In this document: positions 27,157 to 36,838 of the stretch, piece after piece
Layout of the letters: every line of letters starts with the position of its first letter
Numbering within the stretch: the stretch's first letter is position 1
Assembly (NCBI RefSeq): GCF_008710155.1
Contig: NZ_VYPZ01000005.1
Location: 236,798-300,797 of the forward strand
DNA: 64,000 nt
From: Sphingobium limneticum
GTDB taxonomy: Bacteria > Pseudomonadota > Alphaproteobacteria > Sphingomonadales > Sphingomonadaceae
Direction: 5' to 3'
The notes under the pieces: model-generated
What the model was told of the DNA's origin: nothing
What the model saw: the letters and a program-made list of their open reading frames with translations, nothing else
The model's database searches: none
Program-made: the position numbers and the translations under genes

Positions 27157-27425
27157 GCCAGATATCCTTTCTGGCGCAGATGGCGGAGCAGCACCGGCAC
27201 GAAGTCCGGGTCGCGACGGGCCGCGAACACCGCGATGCTGTGGCCAATCGCCCAGATGCCGATCCCGACCACCCATTGCTGCAGGCCCAGCCCGACCGCG
27301 GCGGCGATCGTGCCGTTGACGATCGCGATGCCCCGAGGGGCGCCACCAAGCAGGATGGCTTGCCCCAGGCTGGCGTGGATAGGCGCCTCGAATCCAGCAA
27401 CATGACCGTTGTCGATGTGGCTCAT
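27150..27425 (-). CDS. trbD: Conjugal transfer protein TrbD (VirB3)
   Basis: A 91-residue VirB3-like inner-membrane protein with one long hydrophobic hairpin region (GIAIVNGTIAAAVGLGLQQW and WVVGIGIWAIGHSIAVFAA) and the APIHASLGQAILLGGAPRG start typical of TrbD. It overlaps trbC and trbE. Confidence 0.9.
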   Translation of the reverse strand: MSHIDNGHVAGFEAPIHASLGQAILLGGAPRGIAIVNGTIAAAVGLGLQQWVVGIGIWAIGHSIAVFAARRDPDFVPVLLRHLRQKGYLAC

Positions 27426-27757
27426 GCGACGAGCGCTCCCCCGCCGAAGCTGAAGAAGGACAGGAAAAAGCTCGACGCCGCGAACGCAATCGATAGGCCG
27501 AAGACGATCTGGATGAGCTTGCGGAAACCGCCGGACGTCTCGCCGAATGCGAGAGCGAGCCCCGTGGAAATGATGATCAGAACCGCGACGATCTTTGCGA
27601 CTGGTCCTTGGACCGACTCCAGTACCTGCTGGAGTGGTTCTTCCCACGGCATACCCGCGCCGCTGGCATAGACGCGGCTGGTCATGGTGATAGACAGGCC
27701 GAGCACCAGCCCGGTGAGAAAGAAGCGGTCGCGGTTGGAAATACGAACGATAGTCAT
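27422..27757 (-). CDS. trbC: Conjugal transfer pilin TrbC (VirB2)
   Basis: A 111-residue VirB2-type pilin precursor. A long signal peptide (FFLTGLVLGLSITMTSRVYASG) is followed by two hydrophobic helices (AKIVAVLIIISTGLALAFG and QIVFGLSIAFAASSFFLSFF). Mature pilin is expected in the inner membrane and conjugative pilus. Start at 27757, immediately after trbB. Confidence 0.88.
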   Translation of the reverse strand: MTIVRISNRDRFFLTGLVLGLSITMTSRVYASGAGMPWEEPLQQVLESVQGPVAKIVAVLIIISTGLALAFGETSGGFRKLIQIVFGLSIAFAASSFFLSFFSFGGGALVA

Positions 27758-27758
27758 G

Positions 27759-28778
27759 TCAGTCTCCTTCAAAGTCGTGGTTGGGGTCTGGGAAGAGATC
27801 GACGACGGCATAGCCGCCATCGGGGTCGAGGCCCGCGACGCAGGCGATCGTCTCGATCCGCCGCGCGGTGCCGCGGCCGGCGATGAAGACGATGATGTTG
27901 ATCGCCTCGGCGACCAGGTGGCGCGGCACGATGACCACGGATTCCTGGATGAGCTGCTCGATCCGGTAGAGCGCGGAAGCGGCGCTGTTCGCATGGACGG
28001 TCGCGATTCCGCCAGGATGGCCGGTGTTCCAGGCCTTGAGCATGTCCAATGCTTCGCCGCCCCGGACCTCGCCGACAATGATGCGATCGGGTCGAAGGCG
28101 CAGCGTCGAGCGCACGAGATCGCCCATGGTGACGGCGGTGTTCTTGTCAGATGAGCTTGGCCGGGTCCTGAGCGCCACGGTGTCACGCGCCGGCGATTGC
28201 AGCTCGCGGGTATCCTCGATCAGGATCACCCGTTCGTCGAGATCCGCCATCTCGGCCAGCAACGCGTTGGCGAGCGTGGTCTTACCCGAACTGGTCCCAC
28301 CCGCGACGAGGATGTTGCGGCGATCGACGACGGCGACCGATAGCAGGCGCGCGGCCTCCGCCGACATAATGCCGTCGGTCACATAGTCCTTCAGCGTGTA
28401 GATGCGGGCGGCAGGTTTTCGGATAGAAAAGCACGGGGCGGTCGAAACGGGCGGCAGGATTCCCTCGAACCGCTCCCCGGCGCCAGAACCAAGTGGCGGC
28501 AGTTCGGCCGACACGATGGGTTTGTCGCCATGGACTTCGGATCGGACATGGGATGCCACCAGCCGAATGATCCGCTCGACTTGGGCCGGATCGAGCTTCA
28601 CGTCGGTATCGACACGGCCTTCGCCGAGAATGTCGACCCGCAGCGCACCGTCGGGATTGACCATGATCTCGATCACACGGCTGTCGGAAAGCGCGGCGGC
28701 AATCGCCGGTCCCATTGCGGTGCGCAGCATGGCACGGCGGCGTTCCGCGGAGACGCTTGTCGTCTGGGCGGACATCAT
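27759..28778 (-). CDS. trbB: Conjugal transfer ATPase TrbB (VirB11)
   Basis: A 339-residue hexameric VirB11-type ATPase at the inner-membrane base of the secretion channel. Walker A GGTSSGKTT at about residue 163, the Asp box VILIEDTRELQ, and the His box region GHPGGIATVHANSA are all intact. First gene of the trb block proper, overlapping the CopG-like gene by four bases. Confidence 0.95.
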   Translation of the reverse strand: MMSAQTTSVSAERRRAMLRTAMGPAIAAALSDSRVIEIMVNPDGALRVDILGEGRVDTDVKLDPAQVERIIRLVASHVRSEVHGDKPIVSAELPPLGSGAGERFEGILPPVSTAPCFSIRKPAARIYTLKDYVTDGIMSAEAARLLSVAVVDRRNILVAGGTSSGKTTLANALLAEMADLDERVILIEDTRELQSPARDTVALRTRPSSSDKNTAVTMGDLVRSTLRLRPDRIIVGEVRGGEALDMLKAWNTGHPGGIATVHANSAASALYRIEQLIQESVVIVPRHLVAEAINIIVFIAGRGTARRIETIACVAGLDPDGGYAVVDLFPDPNHDFEGD

Positions 28779-29179
28779 GATGTGCCTCCGTCGGATTCGA
28801 CGGGTGCCAGCGTGCGCTTGCCGCCCGCTATCTGGCGACCGACCTGGGAGACGAACGCCTCGAACCGGTCACGCCCGATGGCGCGGGCCGCGGCATCGGC
28901 TTCGGGTAATGGCGCCGTCACCATCAGCTGATAGCGGACGAACAGCGACAGGCTTTCAAGTAGCACATCGATGTCGCGTCGTGCGCCTGCGAGCTCGCGT
29001 GTCAGACGGTCGAGGCGAACCTTCAGAAGGTCGTCGACTTCCTTGGTCCCCCGGCGCGCCAGCCAATCCTTCAGTGCGTCGTTGACGAGGTGGCTCTTGT
29101 TGCCGCGTGGACCGGCGGCGAGAGCCTCCAGCGAGTCGCTGAGTTCGCGGTCGATATAGAGATTCTGTCGGATTTTCAT
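28775..29179 (-). CDS. CopG-family ribbon-helix-helix protein
   Basis: A 134-residue protein whose first 50 residues fit a ribbon-helix-helix DNA-binding fold (MKIRQNLYIDRELSDSLEAL, then SHLVNDALKDWLARRG). It lies between traG and trbB in trb-type elements and is usually annotated as a CopG family regulator; it may repress the operon or act as an accessory transfer protein. Confidence 0.75.
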   Translation of the reverse strand: MKIRQNLYIDRELSDSLEALAAGPRGNKSHLVNDALKDWLARRGTKEVDDLLKVRLDRLTRELAGARRDIDVLLESLSLFVRYQLMVTAPLPEADAAARAIGRDRFEAFVSQVGRQIAGGKRTLAPVESDGGTS

Positions 29180-29186
29180 CGCTGCC

Positions 29187-31211
29187 TCAAAAGTCCGGTA
29201 TGAGGTCGCGCTTCGCGCCCTCGTTGATGGCATGGCCCCGCACGATGGCGTTCTGCCCTTGCGCCTGGTCCATGGCGCGCTTGTCGGCGGCGACATCATC
29301 GTCGTCGGGCACGATCTGGGGATCGCGCGTTTCGGCGGGGTCGGTTGCCTTGGAGACCTGTTCGGGAAGGCCGGGATGGCGCTGTTGCTGCATGCCGCCA
29401 TCGTCCTCGCCACCCGCGGCATCCTCGGCCTGGTGCAGGCGGGCGTCGATGCCGCGCACCTGATCGAACCAGTCGTCGCCGCGCGGCTTCGGCCGATCGG
29501 CATATTGACCCGATGCCAGCACCGGCGCCGGTGCCACGCGCGCAGCGAAATTGCGGTCGCGGAAATAGCGCAATTTGCGCGCCCGGATCGGCGCGAGACC
29601 GGACACCAGCACAAGCTCCTCATCGGGCGAAAGCTGCATCACCTCGCCCGGCGTCAGGAGCTGGCGGGCGGTTTCCTGGCGGCTGACCATGACGTGCGCC
29701 AGCCAGGGCGCGAGCCGGTGCCCGGCATAGTTGCGCATGGCGCGCTGCTCGGTCGCGGTGCCGAGCGCATCGGAAATGCGCTTGGCGGTGCGCTCGTCAT
29801 TGGTCGCGAAAGCGACACGGACATGGCAGTTGTCGAGGATAGCGTTGTGATCGCCATACGCCTTCTCGATCTGGTTGAGGCTCTGCGCGATCAGGAAGGC
29901 GCGAATGCCGTAGCCGGCCATGAAGGCAAGGCTGGTCTCGAAGAAATCGAGACGCCCCAGCGCCGGAAACTCGTCGAGCATCATCAGGAGTTGGTGCCGG
30001 CGCGATGATGTACCGGGCTGGTCCAGTCGCTCGGTGAGACGGCGGCCGATCTGGTTAAGCACGAGGCGGATCAGCGGCTTGGTACGGCTAATGTCCGATG
30101 GTGGGATGACGAGATAGAGTGACAGCGGTTGGTCGGCCTCGATGAGGTCGGCGATCCGCCAGTCGCAGCGCGACGTGACCTCGGCGACGGTCGGATCGCG
30201 ATAGAGGCCAAGGAAGGACATGGCGGTTGACAGCACGCCGGACCGCTCGTTCTCACTCTTGTTGAGCAGCTCGCGCGCGGCGGAGGCGACAACTGGATGC
30301 ACTCTGGGGTTCTTGTCATCGCCGAGATGATTGGTGGTCATCATCCGGCGGAGCGTGGCGACGAAGCTGCGCTGTGGGTCGGACAGGAAGGTCGCGACGC
30401 GGGCCAGTGTCTTTTCCTCCTCGGCATAGAGCATGTGCAGGATCGCGCCGACGAGCAGCGAATGGCTGGTCTTTTCCCAGTGATTGCGGCGTTCGAGCGC
30501 GCCTTCGGGATCGACCAGGATGTCGGCGATGTTCTGAACGTCGCGCACCTTGTCGATGCCGCGCCGGACTTCGAGCAGCGGATTGTAATGCGCCGACGCG
30601 GCGTCGGTCGGGTTGAACAGCAGGCAGTGCGAGAAGCGCGCACGCCAGCCAGCGGTCAGCGTCCAGTTCTCGCCCTTGATATCGTGGACGACGGTGGATC
30701 CGGTCCAGGACAGCAAGGTCGGAACGACGAGGCCAACGCCTTTGCCCGAGCGGGTCGGCGCGAACGCCATGATGTGTTCGGGGCCATCATGGCGAAGATA
30801 GCGTCCACCGAGCGTGCCGAGCATGACGCCGGCGTCGCGATGCAGGCCGGCGCGTTCGATCTCGCGGGGGCTTGCCCAGCGGGCCGAACCATAGGTGGTG
30901 ACATTGCTCGACTGGCGCGCGCGCCACAGCGAACCGAAGATCGCTGCCGCGCAGCCGATAAAGCCGCTGGCGCCGGCGAGCATGCCCGCCTTGTCGAAGA
31001 CGATCGGGGCATAGGCATCATAGTGATACCACCAGCCGAAGAGCGCCCAGGGATGGTAGATTGGCATAGTGCCGAGCCGGAACCACGGCAGGCCGAGTTC
31101 GGGCTGGTAGGCGAGCATCGCCGCCGCCCACTGCGTCGCGGCCCATACCCCTGCGATCACGATTGCGAAGACGACAAGGATCTGGCCGATAAGCAATTTT
31201 GTGGGTGTCAT
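29187..31211 (-). CDS. traG: Conjugal transfer coupling protein TraG (VirD4)
   Basis: A 674-residue T4SS coupling ATPase that brings the relaxase-DNA complex to the secretion channel. Two membrane helices lie at about residues 8-35 and 75-97. Walker A is PTRSGKG at about 152-158 and Walker B is in LLMMLDEFPALGRL near 411. The C-terminal 100 residues are charged and variable. First gene of the long transfer operon on this strand. Confidence 0.95.
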   Translation of the reverse strand: MTPTKLLIGQILVVFAIVIAGVWAATQWAAAMLAYQPELGLPWFRLGTMPIYHPWALFGWWYHYDAYAPIVFDKAGMLAGASGFIGCAAAIFGSLWRARQSSNVTTYGSARWASPREIERAGLHRDAGVMLGTLGGRYLRHDGPEHIMAFAPTRSGKGVGLVVPTLLSWTGSTVVHDIKGENWTLTAGWRARFSHCLLFNPTDAASAHYNPLLEVRRGIDKVRDVQNIADILVDPEGALERRNHWEKTSHSLLVGAILHMLYAEEEKTLARVATFLSDPQRSFVATLRRMMTTNHLGDDKNPRVHPVVASAARELLNKSENERSGVLSTAMSFLGLYRDPTVAEVTSRCDWRIADLIEADQPLSLYLVIPPSDISRTKPLIRLVLNQIGRRLTERLDQPGTSSRRHQLLMMLDEFPALGRLDFFETSLAFMAGYGIRAFLIAQSLNQIEKAYGDHNAILDNCHVRVAFATNDERTAKRISDALGTATEQRAMRNYAGHRLAPWLAHVMVSRQETARQLLTPGEVMQLSPDEELVLVSGLAPIRARKLRYFRDRNFAARVAPAPVLASGQYADRPKPRGDDWFDQVRGIDARLHQAEDAAGGEDDGGMQQQRHPGLPEQVSKATDPAETRDPQIVPDDDDVAADKRAMDQAQGQNAIVRGHAINEGAKRDLIPDF

Positions 31212-31383
31212 GTCGAGGCTCCCGCCCGCCGGACAGGATCGGCTCGGGCGGATTCAGACTCGGTGATAGGCTCGAAAAACGGAACGGTGTTGATGGGCGC
31301 AGATGGGCTCGCCCCGGTTCAGATAGGCTTTTGGAGAAAAAACCGGAAGTTGGTGAAGCGAAGCAGCCGTCGAGCGATTCCGG

Positions 31384-32304
31384 TCAGAGGCCGGCGTCGT
31401 TCCTAAGCGCTTCGAGGCGCTCGCCCGAGACGATCGCCACGATGTCGCGAAGAGATCTGACCGACTGCGACAGCGCGTCTAGGTCGTCATTGGCGATCTC
31501 ATAGCTGGCCGAATAACGCGCCTCGACATAGGCGCGCTTGAGTAATTCGAAGCGGCGGCGCTCGAACCGGGCAGCACGCGGCCATGCCTTGATCAGGCGA
31601 GCTTCGCTGTCCTCTGCAAGCGACCGCAGGAATTTGATGTTGTGCGAACGGGGGAAGTAGAGGGTGCGGACGAGAAGGAAACAGGCGTAAGCCGTTTCCG
31701 TTGCTTGGTGAAGGTTGAAAGCAGCCTTTCGGCTCCAATCCGGCTCCTGTGACGTCCGCGACACCGAATATTCGGCAAGCTCGATCCATTGATCAAGGGA
31801 CCTGAGCTGGTCGCGGAAGTAACAGCTCGCCATTTGATAGGCATCGGCGGCAGTCAGCGGTTGGGGCGTGGCGAGCGCATTACCAGGCAATTCGTAGAGA
31901 ATAATTCCGTCGCGCGCGATATCGACCCAGAAATATTCGCCGCGGCTCAGCGCCTGATTCACCTCCTGAAGAGTGTGGACGATGATGTTCACTGGTCGCC
32001 CAATGGCTGCGTCGCGCAGGATCTTGTCCTCGGCGATGTACCAATAGTCGGCGATATCGGTGAGATCGGGATGGCTGACGATGATCAACAGATCGTAGTC
32101 GGACTGGTAGCCATTCTCGGGCTCGTCGACCCAATCCTCACGCGCGTAGCTACCGAACAGGACGATCTTGAGGATGCTGCCGTTCTTCTTCCATGGCTGG
32201 GTCGCACGCGCGGTCGCCTCGGCGAACTCGCCCATCAGCAAGTGCTTCACGCGGTCCAACTCGCCTTGCTGGACCGAGGGCAGATGATCGATGGCGTCCT
32301 TCAT
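31384..32304 (-). CDS. MNT-HEPN fusion protein
   Basis: A 306-residue protein combining a minimal nucleotidyltransferase and a HEPN domain. The MNT signature is at residues 49-73: LFGSYAREDW followed by SDYDLLIIV, with the GS pair and two metal-binding aspartates (about 69 and 71). A HEPN-like helical region begins near 150 and carries AAFNLHQATETAYACF and PRSHNIKFL, the usual 'LHQA-E...H' pattern. In split MNT/HEPN toxin-antitoxin systems the MNT AMPylates and silences the HEPN RNase; here both are on one chain. Start at 32304 is preferred. It is the first gene of the cargo island beyond the transfer operon. Confidence 0.75.
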   Translation of the reverse strand: MKDAIDHLPSVQQGELDRVKHLLMGEFAEATARATQPWKKNGSILKIVLFGSYAREDWVDEPENGYQSDYDLLIIVSHPDLTDIADYWYIAEDKILRDAAIGRPVNIIVHTLQEVNQALSRGEYFWVDIARDGIILYELPGNALATPQPLTAADAYQMASCYFRDQLRSLDQWIELAEYSVSRTSQEPDWSRKAAFNLHQATETAYACFLLVRTLYFPRSHNIKFLRSLAEDSEARLIKAWPRAARFERRRFELLKRAYVEARYSASYEIANDDLDALSQSVRSLRDIVAIVSGERLEALRNDAGL

Positions 32305-32446
32305 GCAAGCGATTCTCGTTAGAAAGCCAAATCTTAGCAACCCTCAATTTCCAGCCATCGTCGCGCGGCTAACCGCCCGCGCATCCAAACGCTTACTGTG
32401 AGACGCCTACGATCGCTAATTAAATGCCCTTACCTTGGCCAATCGT

Positions 32447-32476
32447 TATTTAAGTGAACGAGCTTTCACTTAAATA
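32447..32476. repeat. Perfect 12-bp inverted repeat
   Basis: TATTTAAGTGAA at 32447-32458 and its exact reverse complement at 32465-32476, separated by six bases. AT-rich, and located between the Abi remnant and the MNT-HEPN start, where it could be an operator or a terminator. Confidence 0.8.
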
Positions 32477-32509
32477 GGCTGAACGGTTAGATCCTCGAAA
32501 TCCCGGTCG

Positions 32510-32965
32510 TCACAGTCTTTTGGGCAGCAAAGTCAGAACGGATTGCTTTTTGTTCACCCATGCGGCGGCAACTGGATTGCGCCATGCTATTATGTCATGA
32601 ATGCGTTGGTACCCATCGGCCACGCTGCGCGTGAATATCGGCTCATGACGGACGATTTGGTTCCGTAATCGCCTGATCGACTGGAGGTTATTATGAGCAG
32701 TCTCGCGGCACTGGCTGATGAACTGATTTGTTGGCGCACCGGGAAAGCACGTTCGGAAGTGGACGTTCCAAATCCGGTTGTCTTGGCCTCGGGTGAAGAT
32801 ATTTTCCCAAAAGGCGAATTTAAGATGGGCGACGATTTTGCTGGTTGTCGGCAATCCAGCCGCACGGCGGATAAGGTCCGACGTCGGATTATAGTCGAAT
32901 TGTCGCTTTGGGCGTAAAAAGGCTGCGGATAGCCAAGACCTATTGTAAAGTGAGCGGACGAGAAC
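32510..32965 (-). pseudogene. Abi family protein, 5'-truncated remnant
   Basis: About 151 codons that match the C-terminal half of Abi-like (abortive infection, Abi_2) proteins. Readable family pieces are YNRSWLSAAF, then NRIWNVHFRTCF, RRLRNQIVRHEPIF and YQRIHDIIAWRNP, ending near AAWVNKKQ. The frame is closed by a TAG at 32966-32968, and the N-terminal half that the family needs is not found upstream in any frame. There is no good start codon. I read this as a decayed defence gene rather than a working one. Confidence 0.65.
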
Positions 32966-32968
32966 CTA

Positions 32969-33351
32969 ATCGCTACGACCATCAGCAAACCTATCAGAAC
33001 CGCAGCGAAGAGGAAAAATCGCTGAAGCTATTTATGACCACAATTGGGACATTCGCGACTGTCGGCTTCGGAACGCCGAAGCGGCGATAGCGGACGCAGA
33101 GAACAAGCGACCTTACGGCCCTTTGACGCCGCCACACTGACCCTGTCCCGGAAGATGCCAGCAGCAGGGAGAGCGGGAGATGACGGATCTCGTGGAGCCA
33201 AAGATTGTTTTATGCGTGGAACAACGATAAACCTGCCAGGAGTTTTTTGGGGGGCTATCGATTTCCCTGAAGTTTCACGGCGTTGCCGTAACGAGACAGC
33301 GCGAGTGTTGATGATGAAATCGTTTGGTACAGTCAGGATTGCGATAGGGGT
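32969..33351. other. Non-coding stretch upstream of the IetAS pair
   Basis: About 380 bases without a convincing gene; short frames here lack any recognisable domain. It must contain the promoter for the ATPase/subtilase operon. Confidence 0.4.
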
Positions 33352-34332
33352 GTGACGACAGCCACGCATCTCGTCGCGCTGCTCCAGAGCCATTTCGATG
33401 GCGACGACGAACAATTCTATACTGTTGCCATGCAAGCTGCCGCGAACGAAGCGCGTCGCGGCCACGGCAAACTTGCGCAGCAGTTGCGGGACATGCTCGA
33501 TCAGGCCCGCGAAAGCCAGAAGCGGCCAGCGCGTGGCAAGACGATCCCCTTGGTCCAGCCAAAGGGCGATCTCGCTAATTTGGTTGCGGCCAGATATGTC
33601 GATACACGCCTGTCGAGCATGGTGCTCCCTGAAGAACTGCATGAGCGGCTGCGCCGTGTGCTAGTGGAGCAGCGGCAACAGCATAGATTGCGCCAGCATG
33701 GCCTCCAGCCACGTCGCAAGCTGCTGCTGATCGGCCCCCCAGGCGCTGGCAAGACGATGACGGCCGCCGCTATGGCAGGCGAACTCAAGATGCCGCTGTT
33801 CACAGTGCTGCTCGATGGTCTTCTGACCAAATTTTTGGGTGAGACTGCTTCGAAGCTGCGGGTTGTGTTCGAAGCGATGGCCGAAACACGCGGCGTCTAT
33901 TTCTTCGATGAGTTCGATGCGATCGGCTCACGCCGCAGCGAGCGCAACGATGTCGGCGAGATTCGCCGCGTGCTCAATTCCTTTCTCCAGTTCCTGGAAG
34001 AGGACGAGAGCGAGGGGCTCATCGTCGCAGCCACCAATCATCCCGAACTGCTCGATCCGGCCTTGTTTCGCCGGTTCGACGATGTGATTGAATATACGCT
34101 ACCAAGCGATGCCGTCGCCCAGGCTATTCTCGAAAGCAGATTGGCGCTTTTCGATACGGTCGGAGTGGAATGGCCGTCGATCGTCGGTGAAGCGGCCGGC
34201 CTCAGTCAGGCGGAATTGGCGCGTATCGCCAATGAAGCCGCCAAATATGCGCTGCTCGATGATCGCGAACGGATAACGAACATCGACCTCCTCCAGGCAG
34301 TGAGTGAGCGCAAGGCGGCGGCACGCGGATAA
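33352..34332 (+). CDS. AAA+ ATPase, IetA-like
   Basis: A 326-residue AAA+ ATPase. Walker A is GPPGAGKT at 128-135, Walker B is YFFDEFDAIG at about 183-192, the sensor Asn is in AATNHPELLD and a double Arg finger follows at FRRFDD. It is paired by a one-codon gap with a subtilisin-like protease, the arrangement known as ietAS, first described as a plasmid stability/incompatibility module on an Agrobacterium Ti plasmid and later listed among anti-phage systems. In that scheme IetA is the ATPase that controls the protease IetS. The GTG start is at 33352. Confidence 0.82.
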   Translation: MTTATHLVALLQSHFDGDDEQFYTVAMQAAANEARRGHGKLAQQLRDMLDQARESQKRPARGKTIPLVQPKGDLANLVAARYVDTRLSSMVLPEELHERLRRVLVEQRQQHRLRQHGLQPRRKLLLIGPPGAGKTMTAAAMAGELKMPLFTVLLDGLLTKFLGETASKLRVVFEAMAETRGVYFFDEFDAIGSRRSERNDVGEIRRVLNSFLQFLEEDESEGLIVAATNHPELLDPALFRRFDDVIEYTLPSDAVAQAILESRLALFDTVGVEWPSIVGEAAGLSQAELARIANEAAKYALLDDRERITNIDLLQAVSERKAAARG

Positions 34333-34333
34333 T

Positions 34334-36838
34334 ATGGCTGACGAGCCGGCAAGGCCTCATTCCCACTTCTATTGGCCTGCGTCGGGGAACTCGGCGAATT
34401 ATACCGCTTACCCGCCAAAGGGTAGCGGATCGGTCGCACCCGAACGAGACCGAGCAACGCATGCCCAGCAACTGACGCAGGCACTGACCGAAGTGGTCGC
34501 GGCGGGCGAGACGCTGCTTGCAAGCCGTGACCCGCAGATCGCGTCCGGGACACCGGGTTTCTACATCGAGTTCATCCTGCCGTCCGGACAGGCTCAGATG
34601 GTCGACAAGCTGGAGCGCAAGGGGAAGTTTCCCATCGAGCTAGTGAGCGTTCAGCCCGCCGATGAGCAGCATGTCGCAGCAACGGTCTTCGTGCCCGAAT
34701 CCCAGCGCGGCTATTATCTCGGCAAGGTTGAGGCCTACGGGACGCAGGATAACGTCAAGGTCAAGACCTTGGACGACGGCAGTGTCGTGGAAACGCGCAA
34801 GCCCAAGAATGAGCGCTTGGTCGCATCTATAGAGACTGCCCGGCTTGCTGTGGCCCGCTCCTTCTATACTGACGCTGCGGACCTCTTCCCCGCTCCCAAT
34901 TTGAAAGCATGGTGGGAGGCCTGGCTACGCAAGGGCACGCGCGCGCAATTTGAGGCTGCCGCGCAGACGCTTGGCCTTCCGCTCCGTGAAACCGTGCTTG
35001 AATTCGCCGAACGCGAGGTTCGCATTGTTCATGCCTCGGCCGAGGATCTGGGGCGGATTATCGCAAACACCGAGACCGTCGCGGAATTGCGGATGGCGCG
35101 CGACACGCCGGCCTTCTTCATGGAGATCGATGGCGCCGAGCAGCACCTTTGGTCGGACGATCTGGCGGGGCGGCTCGATCCATGTGATGCTGATGCCCCT
35201 GCTGTCTGTCTGCTCGATTCCGGCACTACTATCAGCCATGCCCTGATCGCCCCGCTGCTCAGCCCGGCTGACCAGCAAGCCTGTGAAGCTGGATGGCATG
35301 GTGAGGATGTAAGCCTGCAAGGCCATGGTGGGCACGGTACGCAGCTATCGGGTATTGCCCTTTACGGCGATCTCACGGACATATTGGCCAGCGCTGGTCA
35401 AGTTACGGTGCGCCACCGCCTCGAATCCGTGAAAATCCTGCCCGATCATGGCGCCAACGACCCTGACCTGTACGGGGCGATCACAGCGCGGGCCATCGCA
35501 CGCGCTGAAATCACTGCACCGACCCGACCCCGTGCCATCTGCCTGGCGGTGACAAGCCCTGGCGATCATTGGCGTGGGCGGCCATCATCATGGTCGGCCA
35601 AGCTGGATGCATTGGCATTTGGACGGGACGAAGTGCCCCGGATCATCACCGTGTCCGCCGGGAATATTCGCGAAGCTATCAATGCCGCCGACTATCCCGA
35701 CCGGAACGACCTGATGCCGATCGAGAGTCCGGCCCAGGCATGGAATGCGCTGACCGTTGGTGCATTCACCGAAAAATCTGTCATCACAGACACCAGTTTT
35801 GCCGGATGGAATGCCCTTGCCAGTGTCGGAGACATTGCAGCTCGAAGCCGTACTTCCGTTTCCTGGCATCGCGACTGGCCGCTCAAGCCGGATGTGATGT
35901 TCGAGGGAGGCAACATCGGGATCGATCCGGCCAGCGGTATGGGCGATCATGTTGACGATTTGGCGCTGCTGACGACCTATCGCAAACCGACCGAGCGGCC
36001 ATTTACCACTACAGGCGACACGAGCGCAGCCACCGCGCTGGGCGCTCGAATGGCTGCGCAGATACTGGCAGAGAAACCGGCTTTGTGGCCGGAAACGGTG
36101 CGCGGGCTTATCGTGCATTCGGCCGAATGGACACCGGCCATGACCGGCTATCTCGGTACGCTCAATAGAACCAGCCTGGTTCGGCGCTACGGCTTCGGGG
36201 CGCCATCGCTGGTGCGTGCACTCGGTAGTCTCGACAATGACGTGACGATGGTTGTCGAGGACAGTCTCATCCCCTTCAAGATGGAGAAGGGAAAGGCCGT
36301 CACCGATCAGCTCATGGTGCATGAGTTGGTCTGGCCGAAGAAGAAGCTGGCCGAATTGGGCGAGGTTCTGGTGCAACTTCGCCTGACGCTAAGCTATTTT
36401 ATTGAGCCCAATCCAGGCGAGCGCGGCCAGTCCCGCCGGCACAGTTATGCTAGCCATGGGTTGCGCTTCGCGCTCAAGCCCGCAGACGAAAAAGCGGACG
36501 TGTTCCTGCGCCGCATTACGTCGGAGGCTGGCCCGCGTCCTCCTGCACGGCAGGCCTCCGACACCGGGTGGACGATCGGGCCGCAACTGCGCCATCGTGG
36601 TTCGCTCCATGCCGATATCTGGGAAGGCACCGCCGCCGATCTCGCGGAGCGCAACAGCATCATCATCTACCCGACAGGTGGCTGGTGGCGGGAGAATCTC
36701 GCGCAAGACCGGGTCGGAGAACCCGCGCGCTACAGCTTGATTGCGAGCATCCGAGCCGCTGATGGGATCGATCTGCGGACTGAAATCAGCGCCCAGATTG
36801 CTCCTGAAATTACGGGCGAAGCGGTGATTGAGGTCTGA
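34334..36838 (+). CDS. S8 subtilisin-like serine protease, IetS-like
   Basis: An 834-residue subtilase. Catalytic residues are readable: Asp near 293 in VCLLDSGTTISHALI, His near 333 in GHGGHGTQLSGIAL, and Ser near 562 in TTGDTSAATALGARM. There is no signal peptide, so it acts in the cytoplasm, unlike most secreted subtilases. The N-terminal 250 residues are a helper region of unknown fold and the C-terminal 200 are beta-rich. It begins two bases after the ATPase stop, so the two are co-translated. Together they form an IetAS-type module. Confidence 0.82.
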   Translation: MADEPARPHSHFYWPASGNSANYTAYPPKGSGSVAPERDRATHAQQLTQALTEVVAAGETLLASRDPQIASGTPGFYIEFILPSGQAQMVDKLERKGKFPIELVSVQPADEQHVAATVFVPESQRGYYLGKVEAYGTQDNVKVKTLDDGSVVETRKPKNERLVASIETARLAVARSFYTDAADLFPAPNLKAWWEAWLRKGTRAQFEAAAQTLGLPLRETVLEFAEREVRIVHASAEDLGRIIANTETVAELRMARDTPAFFMEIDGAEQHLWSDDLAGRLDPCDADAPAVCLLDSGTTISHALIAPLLSPADQQACEAGWHGEDVSLQGHGGHGTQLSGIALYGDLTDILASAGQVTVRHRLESVKILPDHGANDPDLYGAITARAIARAEITAPTRPRAICLAVTSPGDHWRGRPSSWSAKLDALAFGRDEVPRIITVSAGNIREAINAADYPDRNDLMPIESPAQAWNALTVGAFTEKSVITDTSFAGWNALASVGDIAARSRTSVSWHRDWPLKPDVMFEGGNIGIDPASGMGDHVDDLALLTTYRKPTERPFTTTGDTSAATALGARMAAQILAEKPALWPETVRGLIVHSAEWTPAMTGYLGTLNRTSLVRRYGFGAPSLVRALGSLDNDVTMVVEDSLIPFKMEKGKAVTDQLMVHELVWPKKKLAELGEVLVQLRLTLSYFIEPNPGERGQSRRHSYASHGLRFALKPADEKADVFLRRITSEAGPRPPARQASDTGWTIGPQLRHRGSLHADIWEGTAADLAERNSIIIYPTGGWWRENLAQDRVGEPARYSLIASIRAADGIDLRTEISAQIAPEITGEAVIEV

